Assembly (NCBI GenBank): GCA_014379595.1
Contig: JACMLM010000067.1
Span: 1-64,000 of the forward strand
From: Anaerolineales bacterium
GTDB taxonomy: Bacteria; Chloroflexota; Anaerolineae; Anaerolineales; Villigracilaceae
Length of the DNA: 64,000 nucleotides
Reading direction: 5' to 3'
The notes beneath the pieces are model-generated. The model ran no database searches and was not told the origin of the DNA. It saw only the letters and a program-made list of their open reading frames with translations. The position numbers were made by a program, and so were the translations under genes. Numbering within the stretch: position 1 is the first letter of the stretch; every line of letters starts with the position of its first letter. Shown piece after piece: positions 9,870 to 18,103 of this stretch.

Positions 9870-10736
9870 TTAGATGACAGTAACCTTTGATACATCGGCT
9901 CCCAAACCTTTGAACCCTGCGTAGGTCAGCTTATCCATCGTCGCGCCGTCAAAGCAAATGGTTTTGATGGCACTGTAGTATTTATTAGTCCAGGAAGCCG
10001 TTGCAACGAAGGACACATTTTTGAGTATCGCGCCCTTAAACGACGCGTCGTTCAGCGACGCATGGTCAAACCTGACGCCAATAAGGGTCTGCCCGTCAAG
10101 GCGTAGCCGCCGCAAATCGGCATACTTAAAGACCACGCCGTTAAAGATACAGTTTTCAAAGATCGTTTCTCTAAGGTCGGTTAAGGTCAGCTTGACGTCG
10201 ATCAGTTTTACATCGGTGAATTTTGCCCGAGTCAGGTCTGATGTGCTGATTTCGGTGCGAACAAAAATGCTCTTATTGAAGCTCGCACCTGGAAGTTCAG
10301 TAACTGAAAAGTTGCAGTCTGTCAGATTTGCGCCGTCAAAATTGGCTTCACGCGCTTCAATGACCTCAAACGAGCTGCCGGTCAAGTCGGCGTTACTGAA
10401 ATCGAAGCCATGCAGTTCGCTTATTGAAAATTTCGCATTATGTGCAGTAACGCCCGCGAAGTCACTCTCTTGCAGACTGATCGCAGTGAGGTTTACCCGC
10501 ACCTGGTGCTCTAGCGAGCGGGAGAGGTTAGCCATCTCCTGTATCGTTTGTTCGATATCGCCGATGCTGTCAATAGTCATCGCAAAGGCAGTTTCATCGT
10601 CCTTGCCTTCGGCTTTGAGTTCACGGAACCGCTCCTGTAAATCGGAGAGTAAGTCCGCCTTTAGTTCGGCAACGCTTTTTACTCCATCGTAAGGCGCAAA
10701 AACACCGTTCAGATATTGGTTTATTTTCTCGTTCAT
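9870..10736 (-). CDS. Pentapeptide-repeat protein with N-terminal PadR-associated helical module
   Basis: Pentapeptide A(D/N)Lxx-type repeats; N-terminus near-identical to next gene. Confidence 0.8.
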   Translation of the reverse strand: MNEKINQYLNGVFAPYDGVKSVAELKADLLSDLQERFRELKAEGKDDETAFAMTIDSIGDIEQTIQEMANLSRSLEHQVRVNLTAISLQESDFAGVTAHNAKFSISELHGFDFSNADLTGSSFEVIEAREANFDGANLTDCNFSVTELPGASFNKSIFVRTEISTSDLTRAKFTDVKLIDVKLTLTDLRETIFENCIFNGVVFKYADLRRLRLDGQTLIGVRFDHASLNDASFKGAILKNVSFVATASWTNKYYSAIKTICFDGATMDKLTYAGFKGLGADVSKVTVI

Positions 10737-10750
10737 ACCATCACATCTCC

Positions 10751-10783
10751 TTAGAATAAGTTATCGAGAATACGTTTTGCATA
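10751..10783 (-). pseudogene. Remnant of a PadR gene 3' end (YAKRILDNLF*)
   Basis: Minus strand TATGCAAAACGTATTCTCGATAACTTATTCTAA = YAKRILDNLF*, matching the C-terminus YAKRILDNLL* of the PadR gene at 11757-12086. Confidence 0.85.
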
Positions 10784-10815
10784 CACTCTCTCGTCGGCTT
10801 GAGCAATTTTATTCT

Positions 10816-11742
10816 TTATATAATCGTAACTTTTGATAAATTAGCATCCACGCCTTTGAGTGCGGCGTAGGTCAGCTTGTCCATCATCGCACCTTCAAAG
10901 TTAATGGCTTTGATGGCACGGTGGTATTTGTTCGTCCAGGCAAACGACGGAAGGAAGGACACGTTTTTAAGTGTTGCGCCTTTAAACGTAACTTCCTTCA
11001 ACCCCACCCTGTCAAAGTGGACGCCAATAAAGGTCATTCCGTCCAGGCACTGCCCTTGCATGTCACAGTGTTTGAAGTCCACACCGTTGAAGGTACACTT
11101 CTCAAAGACTATTTTTGTAAGGTCAGTCGCCGTCAGCTTTACGTCGACCAGTTTTACATCGGTGAATTTTGCCCCGCTTAGTTCTGACGCGTTGATTTGG
11201 GTCCGTACAAGAATAGCTTTGTTGAAGCTCGCACCCGTAAAGTCACTGGCGTATAGTGTGCAATCTGTCAGATTTGCGCCATCAAAATTGACTTCGCGCA
11301 CATCGCTGGCCTTAAACGAGCTGCCAGTTAAGTCTGCGCCTGCAAAATTGGCATCACGCACATCACTGCCTGTAAACTTGCTGCCAGTCAAGTCTGCACC
11401 TGCAAAGGTGGAGTCGTGCAATGCACTTCCTTCAAATTTCCCTTTATGCACAGTAACGCCTGCAAAGTCGCTGTCTGGCAGGTTGCTCCCGCTGAAATTT
11501 ATTAGTACCTGCCGCTCCAATGAGCGCGAGGCGCTGGCCACCTCCTGCACCGTTTCTTCGATGTCCCCAATACTGTCAATGGTCATCTTAAAAGCGGTTT
11601 CATCATCCTTGCCTTCGGCTTTGAGTTCACGGAACCTCTCCTGTAGATCAGCGAGTAAGTCAGCCTTTAGTTCGGCGACGCTTTTTACTCCATCGTAAGG
11701 CGCAAAAACGCCGTCCAAATATTGGTTTAATTTCTCGTTCAT
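10816..11742 (-). CDS. Pentapeptide-repeat protein, paralogue of 9870-10736
   Basis: DSTFAGADLTGSKFTGSDVRDANFAGADLTGSSF repeats; same N-terminal module. Confidence 0.85.
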   Translation of the reverse strand: MNEKLNQYLDGVFAPYDGVKSVAELKADLLADLQERFRELKAEGKDDETAFKMTIDSIGDIEETVQEVASASRSLERQVLINFSGSNLPDSDFAGVTVHKGKFEGSALHDSTFAGADLTGSKFTGSDVRDANFAGADLTGSSFKASDVREVNFDGANLTDCTLYASDFTGASFNKAILVRTQINASELSGAKFTDVKLVDVKLTATDLTKIVFEKCTFNGVDFKHCDMQGQCLDGMTFIGVHFDRVGLKEVTFKGATLKNVSFLPSFAWTNKYHRAIKAINFEGAMMDKLTYAALKGVDANLSKVTII

Positions 11743-11756
11743 AACATCACATCTCC

Positions 11757-12086
11757 TTATAATAAATTATCGAGTATGCGCTTTGCATACTCCCAATTGC
11801 TTTTGTTGTTGGCGTAAGTGGACCTACCCTTTTTGGTAATCCTAAAATACTTACGCCGTCCGCCTTGAGATTCGTCGCCCCAGTACCACTCGATATCACC
11901 CTCTGCCTCAAGTCGTCGGACGCTGGAATACATTGTGGCTTCCTTTAACTCATACTCACCACCGGAATTGGTTTGAATTAATTTTGTAATCTCGTATCCA
12001 TACTTATCGCCATCTATCAGTAATTTCAAGATGATGGTATCGGTGTGGCCTCTGAGCAGGTCTGCAGAAATCTTGTTATCGCTCAT
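11757..12086 (-). CDS. PadR-family transcriptional regulator
   Basis: LLRGHTDTIILKLLIDGDKYGYEITKLI...GRRKYFRITKKGR. Confidence 0.92.
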   Translation of the reverse strand: MSDNKISADLLRGHTDTIILKLLIDGDKYGYEITKLIQTNSGGEYELKEATMYSSVRRLEAEGDIEWYWGDESQGGRRKYFRITKKGRSTYANNKSNWEYAKRILDNLL

Positions 12087-12105
12087 AAATTATCTCCATA
12101 GGTGT

Positions 12106-12134
12106 AATATACAACAAAGTACTATGTCTGTCAA
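12106..12134 (-). promoter_or_regulatory. Promoter of PadR operon, TTGACA-17-TATATT
   Basis: Minus strand TTGACA (12134-12129), TATATT (12111-12106); flanking inverted CAAAGTAC (12115-12122)/GTACTTTG (12153-12160). Confidence 0.7.
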
Positions 12135-12190
12135 GGTAATTTGGCAAATTGGGTACTTTGCTCGTTTTCCCCGACTTAGGCTTTTCGCTG

Positions 12191-12274
12191 GAAACTGAAG
12201 AAGGACAAAAACGCGGACTTGAGGAATTCAAGTTTGCAAGTAATAAAGAGATGCTGCAGGCTATAACTAGATAA
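12191..12274 (+). pseudogene. Remnant of a second FAD-oxidoreductase gene 3' end
   Basis: ETEEGQKRGLEEFKFASNKEMLQAITR* matches AEEAQKRGLEEFKYASNEEMLQAMGL... at the end of 6943-8253. Confidence 0.88.
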
Positions 12275-12279
12275 GCAAA

Positions 12280-12312
12280 CCTCCGAGTTCTTTAAAAACT
12301 CGGAGGTTTTTT
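12280..12312 (+). terminator. Terminator following the oxidoreductase remnant
   Basis: CCTCCGAGTTCTTTAAAAACTCGGAGGTTTTTT. Confidence 0.85.
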
Positions 12313-12319
12313 ACAGATA

Positions 12320-12820
12320 TCATCTCTTACGATCAATATCACCAATAATTTGCGGCCAAGATTCGACGACGATTATTTTATTCCCTTTATACTCACTTTC
12401 AAATTGAGATTTTTCTGCGGGGAAGGGATTGAAAAGATATAGTTCTTTGATTGAATCCAAATCATCCAAGTGACGCAATACAGACCAACGATCATCAACA
12501 AAATAATTGAGTTGATGTTCTTCTACAATGCCTCTTTTTTGATGTCTTTTTTCACAGAAGTACAGATTTTCGGGCGGCACGCCTGTTATCGTAAAAAAAT
12601 CCTTATGAACCAACCATGCCTTGGATATTTCTTGATTCCGTAATGAACATTTTGAAACTAGAAATACATTCTCTCCACCAAACCATTCCACTAATTTCTC
12701 AACGGCTTCGAAAGCTCCCTCATAGGCTGACACATTAAGATAATCTTCTCCAAAGGGACGAATATCTGTATCTCTTTGGGTTAGCACATTGCCAATATCG
12801 ATTCCGATTTTTAGATTCAT
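12320..12820 (-). CDS. HAD-like hydrolase/phosphatase
   Basis: MNLKIGIDIGNVLTQRD...NYFVDDRWSVL; in-frame start at 12820. Confidence 0.65.
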   Translation of the reverse strand: MNLKIGIDIGNVLTQRDTDIRPFGEDYLNVSAYEGAFEAVEKLVEWFGGENVFLVSKCSLRNQEISKAWLVHKDFFTITGVPPENLYFCEKRHQKRGIVEEHQLNYFVDDRWSVLRHLDDLDSIKELYLFNPFPAEKSQFESEYKGNKIIVVESWPQIIGDIDRKR

Positions 12821-12988
12821 TTTTATTCTTCCTGATCCCATCTGTAATCCATAACTCTTCAATACTTCTTCCGTATGCTGCCCCATTAACGGCGGCGGGG
12901 CGGGCATGGACTCTCCTAGGAGCAGGATAAACTCAACGACAGAAAAATACTCGAAATGGCAAAATTCTACCCATCCAGTCCACGCGTG

Positions 12989-13972
12989 TTAACCTGAATT
13001 GTTATCTAAAAACTCCAAAACCTCAGTATTCCACTTTTGAGGATTTGACGTATATAGTGACTCGTGAACAGCATTTTCAAAAACTATTAATCTCTTTTCG
13101 CTTTGTATCTCTACATAAACATTTCTTGCTTGATCTAAAGTTGCACGAGGGTCACTATCACCATGCATGAGCATGATTGGACATTGAACACTTCTGGCAT
13201 AATCCAATGGATTGTGTGTAAAGCCATTAAACTTTTCAATAATGCTCCCCCAAAATACAAGAACATAAGAACTCGGAAAAGAAGGGATATTCATTGAATC
13301 AAAGCGGTTATTTACAGCAGAAAGTGTTTTGTCGTAAACACTTTCAATTATTATTTTGCTTGGGTGAATTTTGCCATCATTTACCGATTTCAATATTGCC
13401 ACAGATCCCATTGATTGACCATAAAATACCAAATTGTCCCATCCAAAATTCTTTTCAACAAACTGTGCTGAAGCAGCTACATCATCAGACTCATAATATC
13501 CAATACTAGTTTGGCTAAGACTAGACCCTCCGCTGCCCCTAAAATCGACCATAAAGACATCGTAACCCATTTCATGGAGTGCAGCAGCTTCAGGCAAAAT
13601 GCTTGACTTTGCTGTAGCATAGCCATGAAACATCAAGATGTGTCCTCTGGAGTTTTCGTGAGAAATTAACCACCCTTCTAGGATGATTTCACTAGTGACA
13701 TTTATCTGATAAACCTCATAACTCAGCCCATAAAGTTTTGGTGTCGCTTCATTTTTTGGTCTGGGCACATTTATGCCTTTTATTAAGACCAAGGTTTTTT
13801 CTCTCAACCCTAGTTCTTCAGGTTTTTCTGTTCGAATACCATTATCGGTGAATATTAACATTGAGCGTGCATGATTAAATGCAACGGCATTAAAAAACAC
13901 TACGACTAGTGTAATCATTAAACCGAGCATTTTTAATGAAGTTTTCTTCTTTTGACTATTTGCACGGCTCAT
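12989..13972 (-). CDS. Alpha/beta hydrolase
   Basis: HILMFHGYATAKSS, FYGQSMGSVA nucleophile elbow, DSDPRATLDQ, H near C-terminus. Confidence 0.88.
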   Translation of the reverse strand: MSRANSQKKKTSLKMLGLMITLVVVFFNAVAFNHARSMLIFTDNGIRTEKPEELGLREKTLVLIKGINVPRPKNEATPKLYGLSYEVYQINVTSEIILEGWLISHENSRGHILMFHGYATAKSSILPEAAALHEMGYDVFMVDFRGSGGSSLSQTSIGYYESDDVAASAQFVEKNFGWDNLVFYGQSMGSVAILKSVNDGKIHPSKIIIESVYDKTLSAVNNRFDSMNIPSFPSSYVLVFWGSIIEKFNGFTHNPLDYARSVQCPIMLMHGDSDPRATLDQARNVYVEIQSEKRLIVFENAVHESLYTSNPQKWNTEVLEFLDNNSG

Positions 13973-14076
13973 GTTGTTGTGTTCTTTTCAGGCTAACTAT
14001 CATTTATATAGTTTGCAGAATGTATAATTGACTAATATAGCATTATAAATGGCAATTCATTGTCTTCAATAATATT

Positions 14077-14823
14077 ATGAAACGCGACTTATATTTCAGC
14101 AAACCAATTATGAACGCGGCGGGATCCCTTGGATTCGCGCCCGACCCACGTAATGGGATTCCTTTGGATTCATTTGGTGCCTTTGTAACCAATCCAATAT
14201 CTTTCCGCTCACGTATGCCAACTGCCCAACCGGCTATGATCGAATTCCCAGGCGGATTCCTACTACATACTGGTTTGCCAAATCCTGGTCTCTCGGCTGT
14301 GCTCAAAAAACATAGTGCGCGTTGGAATCGCGCAGACTTGCCGATCATTGTAAACCTGATGGCAGACCGTCCCGAAGAAACTATGAATATGGTGCGAATG
14401 TTGGAAAGTATTGAAAATGTGATGGCTGTTGAGCTTGGCTTCGCTCCCCTATTAGCAGATGATATTATTTTATTAAATTTGGAAATGTGTGTGGGAGAAA
14501 TTCCACTGATATTTTCATTGCCTATTGAACAAGTATTATCGCTCGGACCAAAATTGATTCAAGATGGCGCAGCGGCGATCAGTATTTCAAGTCCGCGTGG
14601 GGCGTTGATGAAAAATAATAATTTGATCACAGGCAGGCTTTATGGTCGATCATTACTTCCCCGCTCATTGGATATCGTCCATTCGGCGGCGATGCTTGAG
14701 ATTCCCATTATCGGCTCATGTGGTGTGTGGACGGATAAAGACGCGGCGGATATGCTGTCAGCTGGGGCAATGGCCGTTCAAACGGATGTCAGTTTATGGG
14801 TGCCGAAAGAGACGAGTGCGTGA
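14077..14823 (+). CDS. Dihydroorotate dehydrogenase-like TIM-barrel protein
   Basis: PIMNAAGSLGF..., IIGSCGVWTDKDAADMLSAGAMAVQ phosphate-binding region. Confidence 0.65.
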   Translation: MKRDLYFSKPIMNAAGSLGFAPDPRNGIPLDSFGAFVTNPISFRSRMPTAQPAMIEFPGGFLLHTGLPNPGLSAVLKKHSARWNRADLPIIVNLMADRPEETMNMVRMLESIENVMAVELGFAPLLADDIILLNLEMCVGEIPLIFSLPIEQVLSLGPKLIQDGAAAISISSPRGALMKNNNLITGRLYGRSLLPRSLDIVHSAAMLEIPIIGSCGVWTDKDAADMLSAGAMAVQTDVSLWVPKETSA

Positions 14824-14825
14824 AT

Positions 14826-14881
14826 GTACCGCGACATTTATGTCGCACTATAGCAGTGAGGCGACATAAATGTCGCGGTAC
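14826..14881. repeat. REP-like composite palindrome, copy 1
   Basis: GTACCGCGACATTTATGTCGC-ACTATAGCAGTGAG-GCGACATAAATGTCGCGGTAC; 21-nt perfect arms, each arm itself a small palindrome. Confidence 0.88.
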
Positions 14882-14899
14882 AGCTCTTCACCCAAAAGA

Positions 14900-14933
14900 A
14901 AAGAGTCCTGCTTTTCAGCAGGACTCTTTTTGG
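14900..14933. terminator. Bidirectional terminator
   Basis: AAAGAGTCCTGCTTTTCAGCAGGACTCTTTTT. Confidence 0.85.
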
Positions 14934-14944
14934 TCGGTTAAGAA

Positions 14945-15154
14945 TTACAGAACTACGACATCAGCAGCTTGTAAACCTTTGGGGCCTTTTTCGATGGTGA
15001 ATTCCACCTTTTGGCCTTCCTGAAGGTTCTTGAAGCCGTCGCCCTTGATGGCAGAGAAGTGGACGAAGACATCCGGGCCGCCTTCGCGTTCAATGAAGCC
15101 GAAGCCCTTTGTACCATTGAACCATTTAACCGTACCGATTACACGATCAGACAT
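14945..15154 (-). CDS. Cold-shock domain protein (CspA family)
   Basis: [30 protein letters not shown]. Confidence 0.95.
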   Translation of the reverse strand: MSDRVIGTVKWFNGTKGFGFIEREGGPDVFVHFSAIKGDGFKNLQEGQKVEFTIEKGPKGLQAADVVVL

Positions 15155-15328
15155 TTTTTGCCTCCTACAGCAAATAAAAAAATAAGGTGACGCAGTATGT
15201 CTTTCATCGGGCGGTTAAACAAAAGATCTCAAAGGTTGTGCCTTGGAACATCGTCTTGATACTTCCACAACGAAAAGCCACTTGCATCCTACAAACGCAA
15301 CTTTATCATGAAATTCTCATATTGACAA

Positions 15329-15829
15329 TTATTTTGCTGGCTCCAAAATCATGACTGGAATCTGGCGGTGCGAGGCGCGTACCTTGTAGAGTTCATAGCC
15401 TTTGTAGTAGGAAACAGCCATGTCCCAATATTTTTCACGTTCATCGCCTTCGGCCTGTCGGGCGATATATATGGAAGGCAGACCTTCGATTTGTACTGTA
15501 CATTGCGGATGCGCTTTGAGGTTATAGTACCAGCCGGGGTTATGTTTTTGCCCAAAATTTGATGCAATGAGTGCGATCTTCTCGCCATCAAACAAACTGA
15601 CTAAAGGCATGGCACGCGGCTCACCTGTCTTTGCTCCAATCGTTGTGACCTGAATGATAGGTAAGCCAATCAGTTGAGTTATTGTATATTTGCCTTTTGA
15701 TAGTTTTAATATAAGTGCATCTATATGATGTAAACTGCGTGCCAGAAAACTAGATACAGGTCGCAGCATGGCAAAGCGATGAAGCGTTTTTTGAAAAGCG
15801 TTTGGTTTAATTGTCATTTTTCCAGCCAT
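15329..15829 (-). CDS. Deazaflavin-dependent nitroreductase-family protein
   Basis: [47 protein letters not shown] motif. Confidence 0.88.
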   Translation of the reverse strand: MAGKMTIKPNAFQKTLHRFAMLRPVSSFLARSLHHIDALILKLSKGKYTITQLIGLPIIQVTTIGAKTGEPRAMPLVSLFDGEKIALIASNFGQKHNPGWYYNLKAHPQCTVQIEGLPSIYIARQAEGDEREKYWDMAVSYYKGYELYKVRASHRQIPVMILEPAK

Positions 15830-16251
15830 ATAGTCACAGGTCCATTGTTATGAATTTCAACGGACATATGCGCACCGAATTGACCTGTTTGAGTGGGCAC
15901 ACCATGGCTGCGTAATAATTCAACGAAGCGATCTACTAATGGAGAAGCCACTTCGGGCAAAGCAGCATCTATAAATGAGGGGCGTCGTCCTTTACTCGTA
16001 TCGGCATATAAAGTGAATTGAGAAACGACAATAGCTTCTCCTTTCACGTCCAATACCGAAAGGTTGGTCTTACCTTGTTCATCTTCAAAGATACGCAAGT
16101 TCGCAACTTTCTCTGCAAGGAAAACGGCTTGCTCTTCCCCATCACCATGACCAATACCTAATAAAATGAGCAGACCATTTCCGATCTTGGAAACAGTCTG
16201 CTCTTCGATTGTGACACTTGCCTGGGAAACTCTTTGAATTAATAAACGCAT
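15814..16251 (-). CDS. dtd: D-aminoacyl-tRNA deacylase
   Basis: [53 protein letters not shown]; start at 16251 preferred over track start. Confidence 0.94.
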   Translation of the reverse strand: MRLLIQRVSQASVTIEEQTVSKIGNGLLILLGIGHGDGEEQAVFLAEKVANLRIFEDEQGKTNLSVLDVKGEAIVVSQFTLYADTSKGRRPSFIDAALPEVASPLVDRFVELLRSHGVPTQTGQFGAHMSVEIHNNGPVTIWLEK

Positions 16252-16274
16252 AGGGGAAAAGAGTAAAACGTAGT

Positions 16275-16310
16275 AAGTAAACAAGTACACATGTGGCTAC
16301 CTGTTTACTT
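16275..16310. repeat. Intergenic inverted repeat AAGTAAACAAGTA...TACCTGTTTACTT
   Basis: 13-bp arms with one mismatch, 10-nt loop, between trpS and dtd. Confidence 0.65.
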
Positions 16311-16329
16311 GTCTACTTATATACCTACA

Positions 16330-17316
16330 TTACGGCAACTGCATCGCCTCGCGAACTTCAGTCATCGTCTGGTCAGCAATGGAACGAGCGCGTTTTGCGC
16401 CATCATTCAACACATCTTGAACATAATTGGGCGTAGAAGCGAGTTCGGCGCGTTTGGCACGGAATGGTTCGAGATGTTTATTAAGATTATTTGCGAAACG
16501 CATTTTACAATCCACACATCCGATGCCTGCTGTGCGGCATTCAACATTGATCATATCGATTTCTTCCTGCGGAGAGAAAATCTTGTGCATAGTGAATACA
16601 TTGCACACATCAGGGTTACCGGGATCAGTGCGTTTCATTCGAGCAGGGTCAGTGACCATTTCTTTTACCCGCTTGACAGTTTCTTCTGGCGTGGTCGCAA
16701 GTTCAATATGATTATTCAAGCTCTTGCCCATCTTATTTTTGCCATCAATTCCAAGCACTTTAAGTATCTCGGTATGTTTCACTTGTGGTTCGATCAGAGC
16801 TTTGGTTTTATAACGATAGTTGAATGAACGCACGATCTCGCGTGCAAATTCAATATGTGGAGCCTGGTCGATGCCTACGGGTACAACATCTGTTTTATAA
16901 AGGACAATATCAGCGGTCATCAAAACTGGATACCCCACCAATCCATAATTTATATTTTCTGGCTGGTCGCGCACCTTTTCTTTAAAAGTCGGTAGGTCAG
17001 TCAACTTGCCAAGCTGTGTGACCATCGAAAGATATGTGTGTAATTCCATCACCTGCGGAACATGCGACTGTACAAAAATAATCGAATCTTCAGGGCGCAT
17101 ACCTGCTGCAAGCCAATCGAGCGCCATATCCACAGTATTTTGTTTCAGCTCCTGCGTGGTTTCCACCGTGGTCAAAGCATGAACATCTACAATGCAATAT
17201 ACACATTCATAATCGGTTTGCAATGCCACATAATTTTTAATCGCACCCAGATAATTTCCAAGATGCTGCTTCCCAGTGGGACGTGCACCTGAAAACACTC
17301 TACCTTTTTTCGCCAT
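16330..17316 (-). CDS. trpS: Tryptophanyl-tRNA synthetase
   Basis: FSGARPTGKQHLGNYLGAIKN and KMGKSLNN (KMSKS-like). Confidence 0.95.
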   Translation of the reverse strand: MAKKGRVFSGARPTGKQHLGNYLGAIKNYVALQTDYECVYCIVDVHALTTVETTQELKQNTVDMALDWLAAGMRPEDSIIFVQSHVPQVMELHTYLSMVTQLGKLTDLPTFKEKVRDQPENINYGLVGYPVLMTADIVLYKTDVVPVGIDQAPHIEFAREIVRSFNYRYKTKALIEPQVKHTEILKVLGIDGKNKMGKSLNNHIELATTPEETVKRVKEMVTDPARMKRTDPGNPDVCNVFTMHKIFSPQEEIDMINVECRTAGIGCVDCKMRFANNLNKHLEPFRAKRAELASTPNYVQDVLNDGAKRARSIADQTMTEVREAMQLP

Positions 17317-17319
17317 TCT

Positions 17320-17562
17320 TTATCCTTCAACCATTTTATGAATCAAATTAAGGATCTCGCCCGCTTCTGCGTGACGTTTTGTCTGTAACTTGGAGTAGAT
17401 CAACTCTCCGTTCACGCTGACCTCAAACCTGCCTCCGTCCGAGGGAATGAGTGTCACCGATTCGATGACATGCTCAAAGTTTCTTATCAATTCACCGGCC
17501 AGACTCACGGCCCGACTGGTGTAATGTCAAACCGCGCAGTAGATGATCTCGATCTGTAGCAT
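17320..17562 (-). CDS. SelW/Rdx-family selenoprotein, UGA at 17529-17527 read as selenocysteine
   Basis: Minus strand from ATG at 17562 (GGAG SD just upstream): MLQIEIIYCAVUHYTSRAVSLAGELIRNFEHVIESVTLIPSDGGRFEVSVNGELIYSKLQTKRHAEAGEILNLIHKMVEG; track lists only the part after the UGA. Confidence 0.85.
17493..17521 (-). promoter_or_regulatory. Candidate bacterial SECIS element
   Basis: CACC-AGTCG-GGCC-GTGAGTCT-GGCC-GGTG; apical loop begins 18 nt after UGA and starts with G. Confidence 0.6.
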
Positions 17563-17739
17563 ACTGCTCCATGTTCCGTCATTGTTTTGGGTGGAAGAGC
17601 ACCCCACGGTACGCCAGCGCAGGTGTGACGTAGTGTTTTTATTGTTAGAAAATTATAACATGCAGGGTCTCAGACTTGCCACGCCCTACCATGCAAGCTA
17701 TAATGCCAAACTAGTTGTGAAATGTAAGGAGAAAAATAA

Positions 17740-18030
17740 ATGCCAGTCTATACTTATCGTTGTGAAAATTGCGGTGTCCAATTTGAACGCCACCAATCCT
17801 TCACAGATACGCCTTTAAAAACCTGCCCCGAATGCCGCAAAAAAGCACTTAAAAAGGTCATTACCCCCACCAAGATCATTTTCAAAGGCTCAGGATTCTA
17901 CGCCACGGATAACAAGTCACCTTCGGGAGCTCCCTCTACAAAAAAGAAAGATGAAAAGAAGGAAAAGGAAAGCACTCCGAAAGAAAGTACATCCACTGAA
18001 AGCAAATCAACTTCGAGTGAAAGTTCATAA
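17740..18030 (+). CDS. FmdB-family zinc-ribbon protein
   Basis: MPVYTYRCENCGVQFERHQSFTDTPLKTCPECRKKALKKVITP. Confidence 0.92.
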   Translation: MPVYTYRCENCGVQFERHQSFTDTPLKTCPECRKKALKKVITPTKIIFKGSGFYATDNKSPSGAPSTKKKDEKKEKESTPKESTSTESKSTSSESS

Positions 18031-18044
18031 TAAGTTTTAGGATG

Positions 18045-18077
18045 AAGTACGGCATACATAACATGTGCCGTACTTTT
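18045..18077 (+). terminator. Terminator after fmdB-like gene
   Basis: AAGTACGGCATACATAACATGTGCCGTACTTTT. Confidence 0.75.
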
Positions 18078-18103
18078 GTTTTTATTTATCAGGAGAAAAT
18101 ATC

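Noticed and set aside
11230-11480. Regularly spaced similar 60-bp segments in the pentapeptide gene considered as a CRISPR or tandem DNA repeat
   Set aside because: They encode pentapeptide repeats in frame and are divergent; no direct repeat/spacer pattern.
10021-11698. Long plus-strand ORFs 10021-10692 and 10877-11698
   Set aside because: Antisense to pentapeptide-repeat genes; the repeat periodicity keeps the opposite frame open.
16291-16827. Plus-strand 178-aa ORF
   Set aside because: Antisense to trpS, no recognisable domain.
17508-17562. UGA in the SelW-like gene as a simple pseudogene stop or GTG-initiated 62-aa protein
   Set aside because: An in-frame ATG with SD, conserved-looking CxxU motif and downstream hairpin fit a selenoprotein better; a GTG start would remove the redox motif and has no clear SD.
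18065-18103. Upstream start (MPYFCFYLSGENI) for the 18104 gene
   Set aside because: This stretch lies in the previous gene's terminator; the SD AGGAGAAA precedes 18104.
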